Origin: Byssochlamys sp. IMV 00236
Lineage: Eukaryota > Ascomycota > Eurotiomycetes > Eurotiales > Thermoascaceae
Assembly: GCA_001931875.2 (NCBI GenBank)
Contig: MSJH02000597.1
Location: forward strand, 1 to 31,453
DNA: 31,453 bases
Direction: 5' to 3'
Shown here: piece by piece, positions 31,419-31,453 of the stretch
How the letters are laid out: every line of letters begins with the position of its first letter
Position numbering within the stretch: the stretch's first letter is position 1
Made by a program: the position numbers and the translations under genes
The notes under the pieces: generated by a model
What the model saw: the letters and a program-made list of their open reading frames with translations, nothing else
Told to the model about the DNA's origin: nothing
Database searches by the model: none

Positions 31419-31453
<35 letters not shown>
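31419..31453. repeat. poly-T run at right contig end
   Basis: 35 consecutive T residues to the last base. It lies inside the SZT2 gene (in an intron or upstream exon region) and marks an assembly break rather than a biological end. Confidence 0.9.

Noticed and set aside
1..31453. CRISPR arrays, bacterial operons, ribosome binding sites, rRNA genes and viral genes
   Set aside because: None seen; the sequence is intron-containing fungal DNA, and no regular spacer-repeat array or rRNA segment is present.

Overview
The window is eukaryotic, AT-rich DNA with many short (about 45-69 nt) GT-AG introns. Gene content, intron style and transposon mix suggest an early-diverging filamentous fungus, most likely Mucoromycota (Mucorales-like); this is inferred from the sequence, not from a database search. 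Both ends are homopolymers (26 A near the left end, 35 T at the right end), so the contig probably stops at assembly breaks, and the last gene is cut off at its 5' end.

Layout. Left part, mostly housekeeping: DNA polymerase kappa (128-2379, +, 11 exons), an unrecognised gene (2663-3203, -), gluconokinase (4519-5148, +), an unrecognised coiled-coil protein with a Cys4 zinc motif (5850-7067, +), and mitochondrial ribosomal protein mL46 (7189-8085, -). Middle part, 8.4-11.9 kb, is a transposon graveyard: an internally deleted Ty3/gypsy relic, a 1.6-kb element with ~50-bp terminal inverted repeats flanked by TA, a ~205-bp MITE-like element, and a broken Tc1/mariner transposase. Next come a short-chain dehydrogenase (11985-12795, +), diverged AT-rich direct repeats, a tRNA-Lys(CUU) gene (14159-14230, -), and an ASCC1-like KH/2H-phosphodiesterase gene (15358-16265, -) beside an antisense 3' fragment of a LINE. 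Then methionine aminopeptidase 1 (17951-19459, +), a candidate 63-residue membrane protein right behind it, a degenerate trehalose-6-phosphate-synthase-like gene (20058-21165, -), a weak hypothetical gene, and a very tyrosine-rich small protein (22678-23028, +).

The right quarter (23523-31373, -) is one gene: the last four exons (2562 residues, 5' end missing) of an SZT2 homologue. SZT2 is the scaffold of KICSTOR, which in animals ties GATOR1 to the lysosome and restrains TORC1 when nutrients are scarce. Budding yeast lacks KICSTOR, so a fungal SZT2 is the most interesting gene here.

The genes do not form a cluster or shared pathway; this is a typical mixed fungal neighbourhood. All exon boundaries were placed by eye from splice consensus, reading-frame continuity and family motifs.
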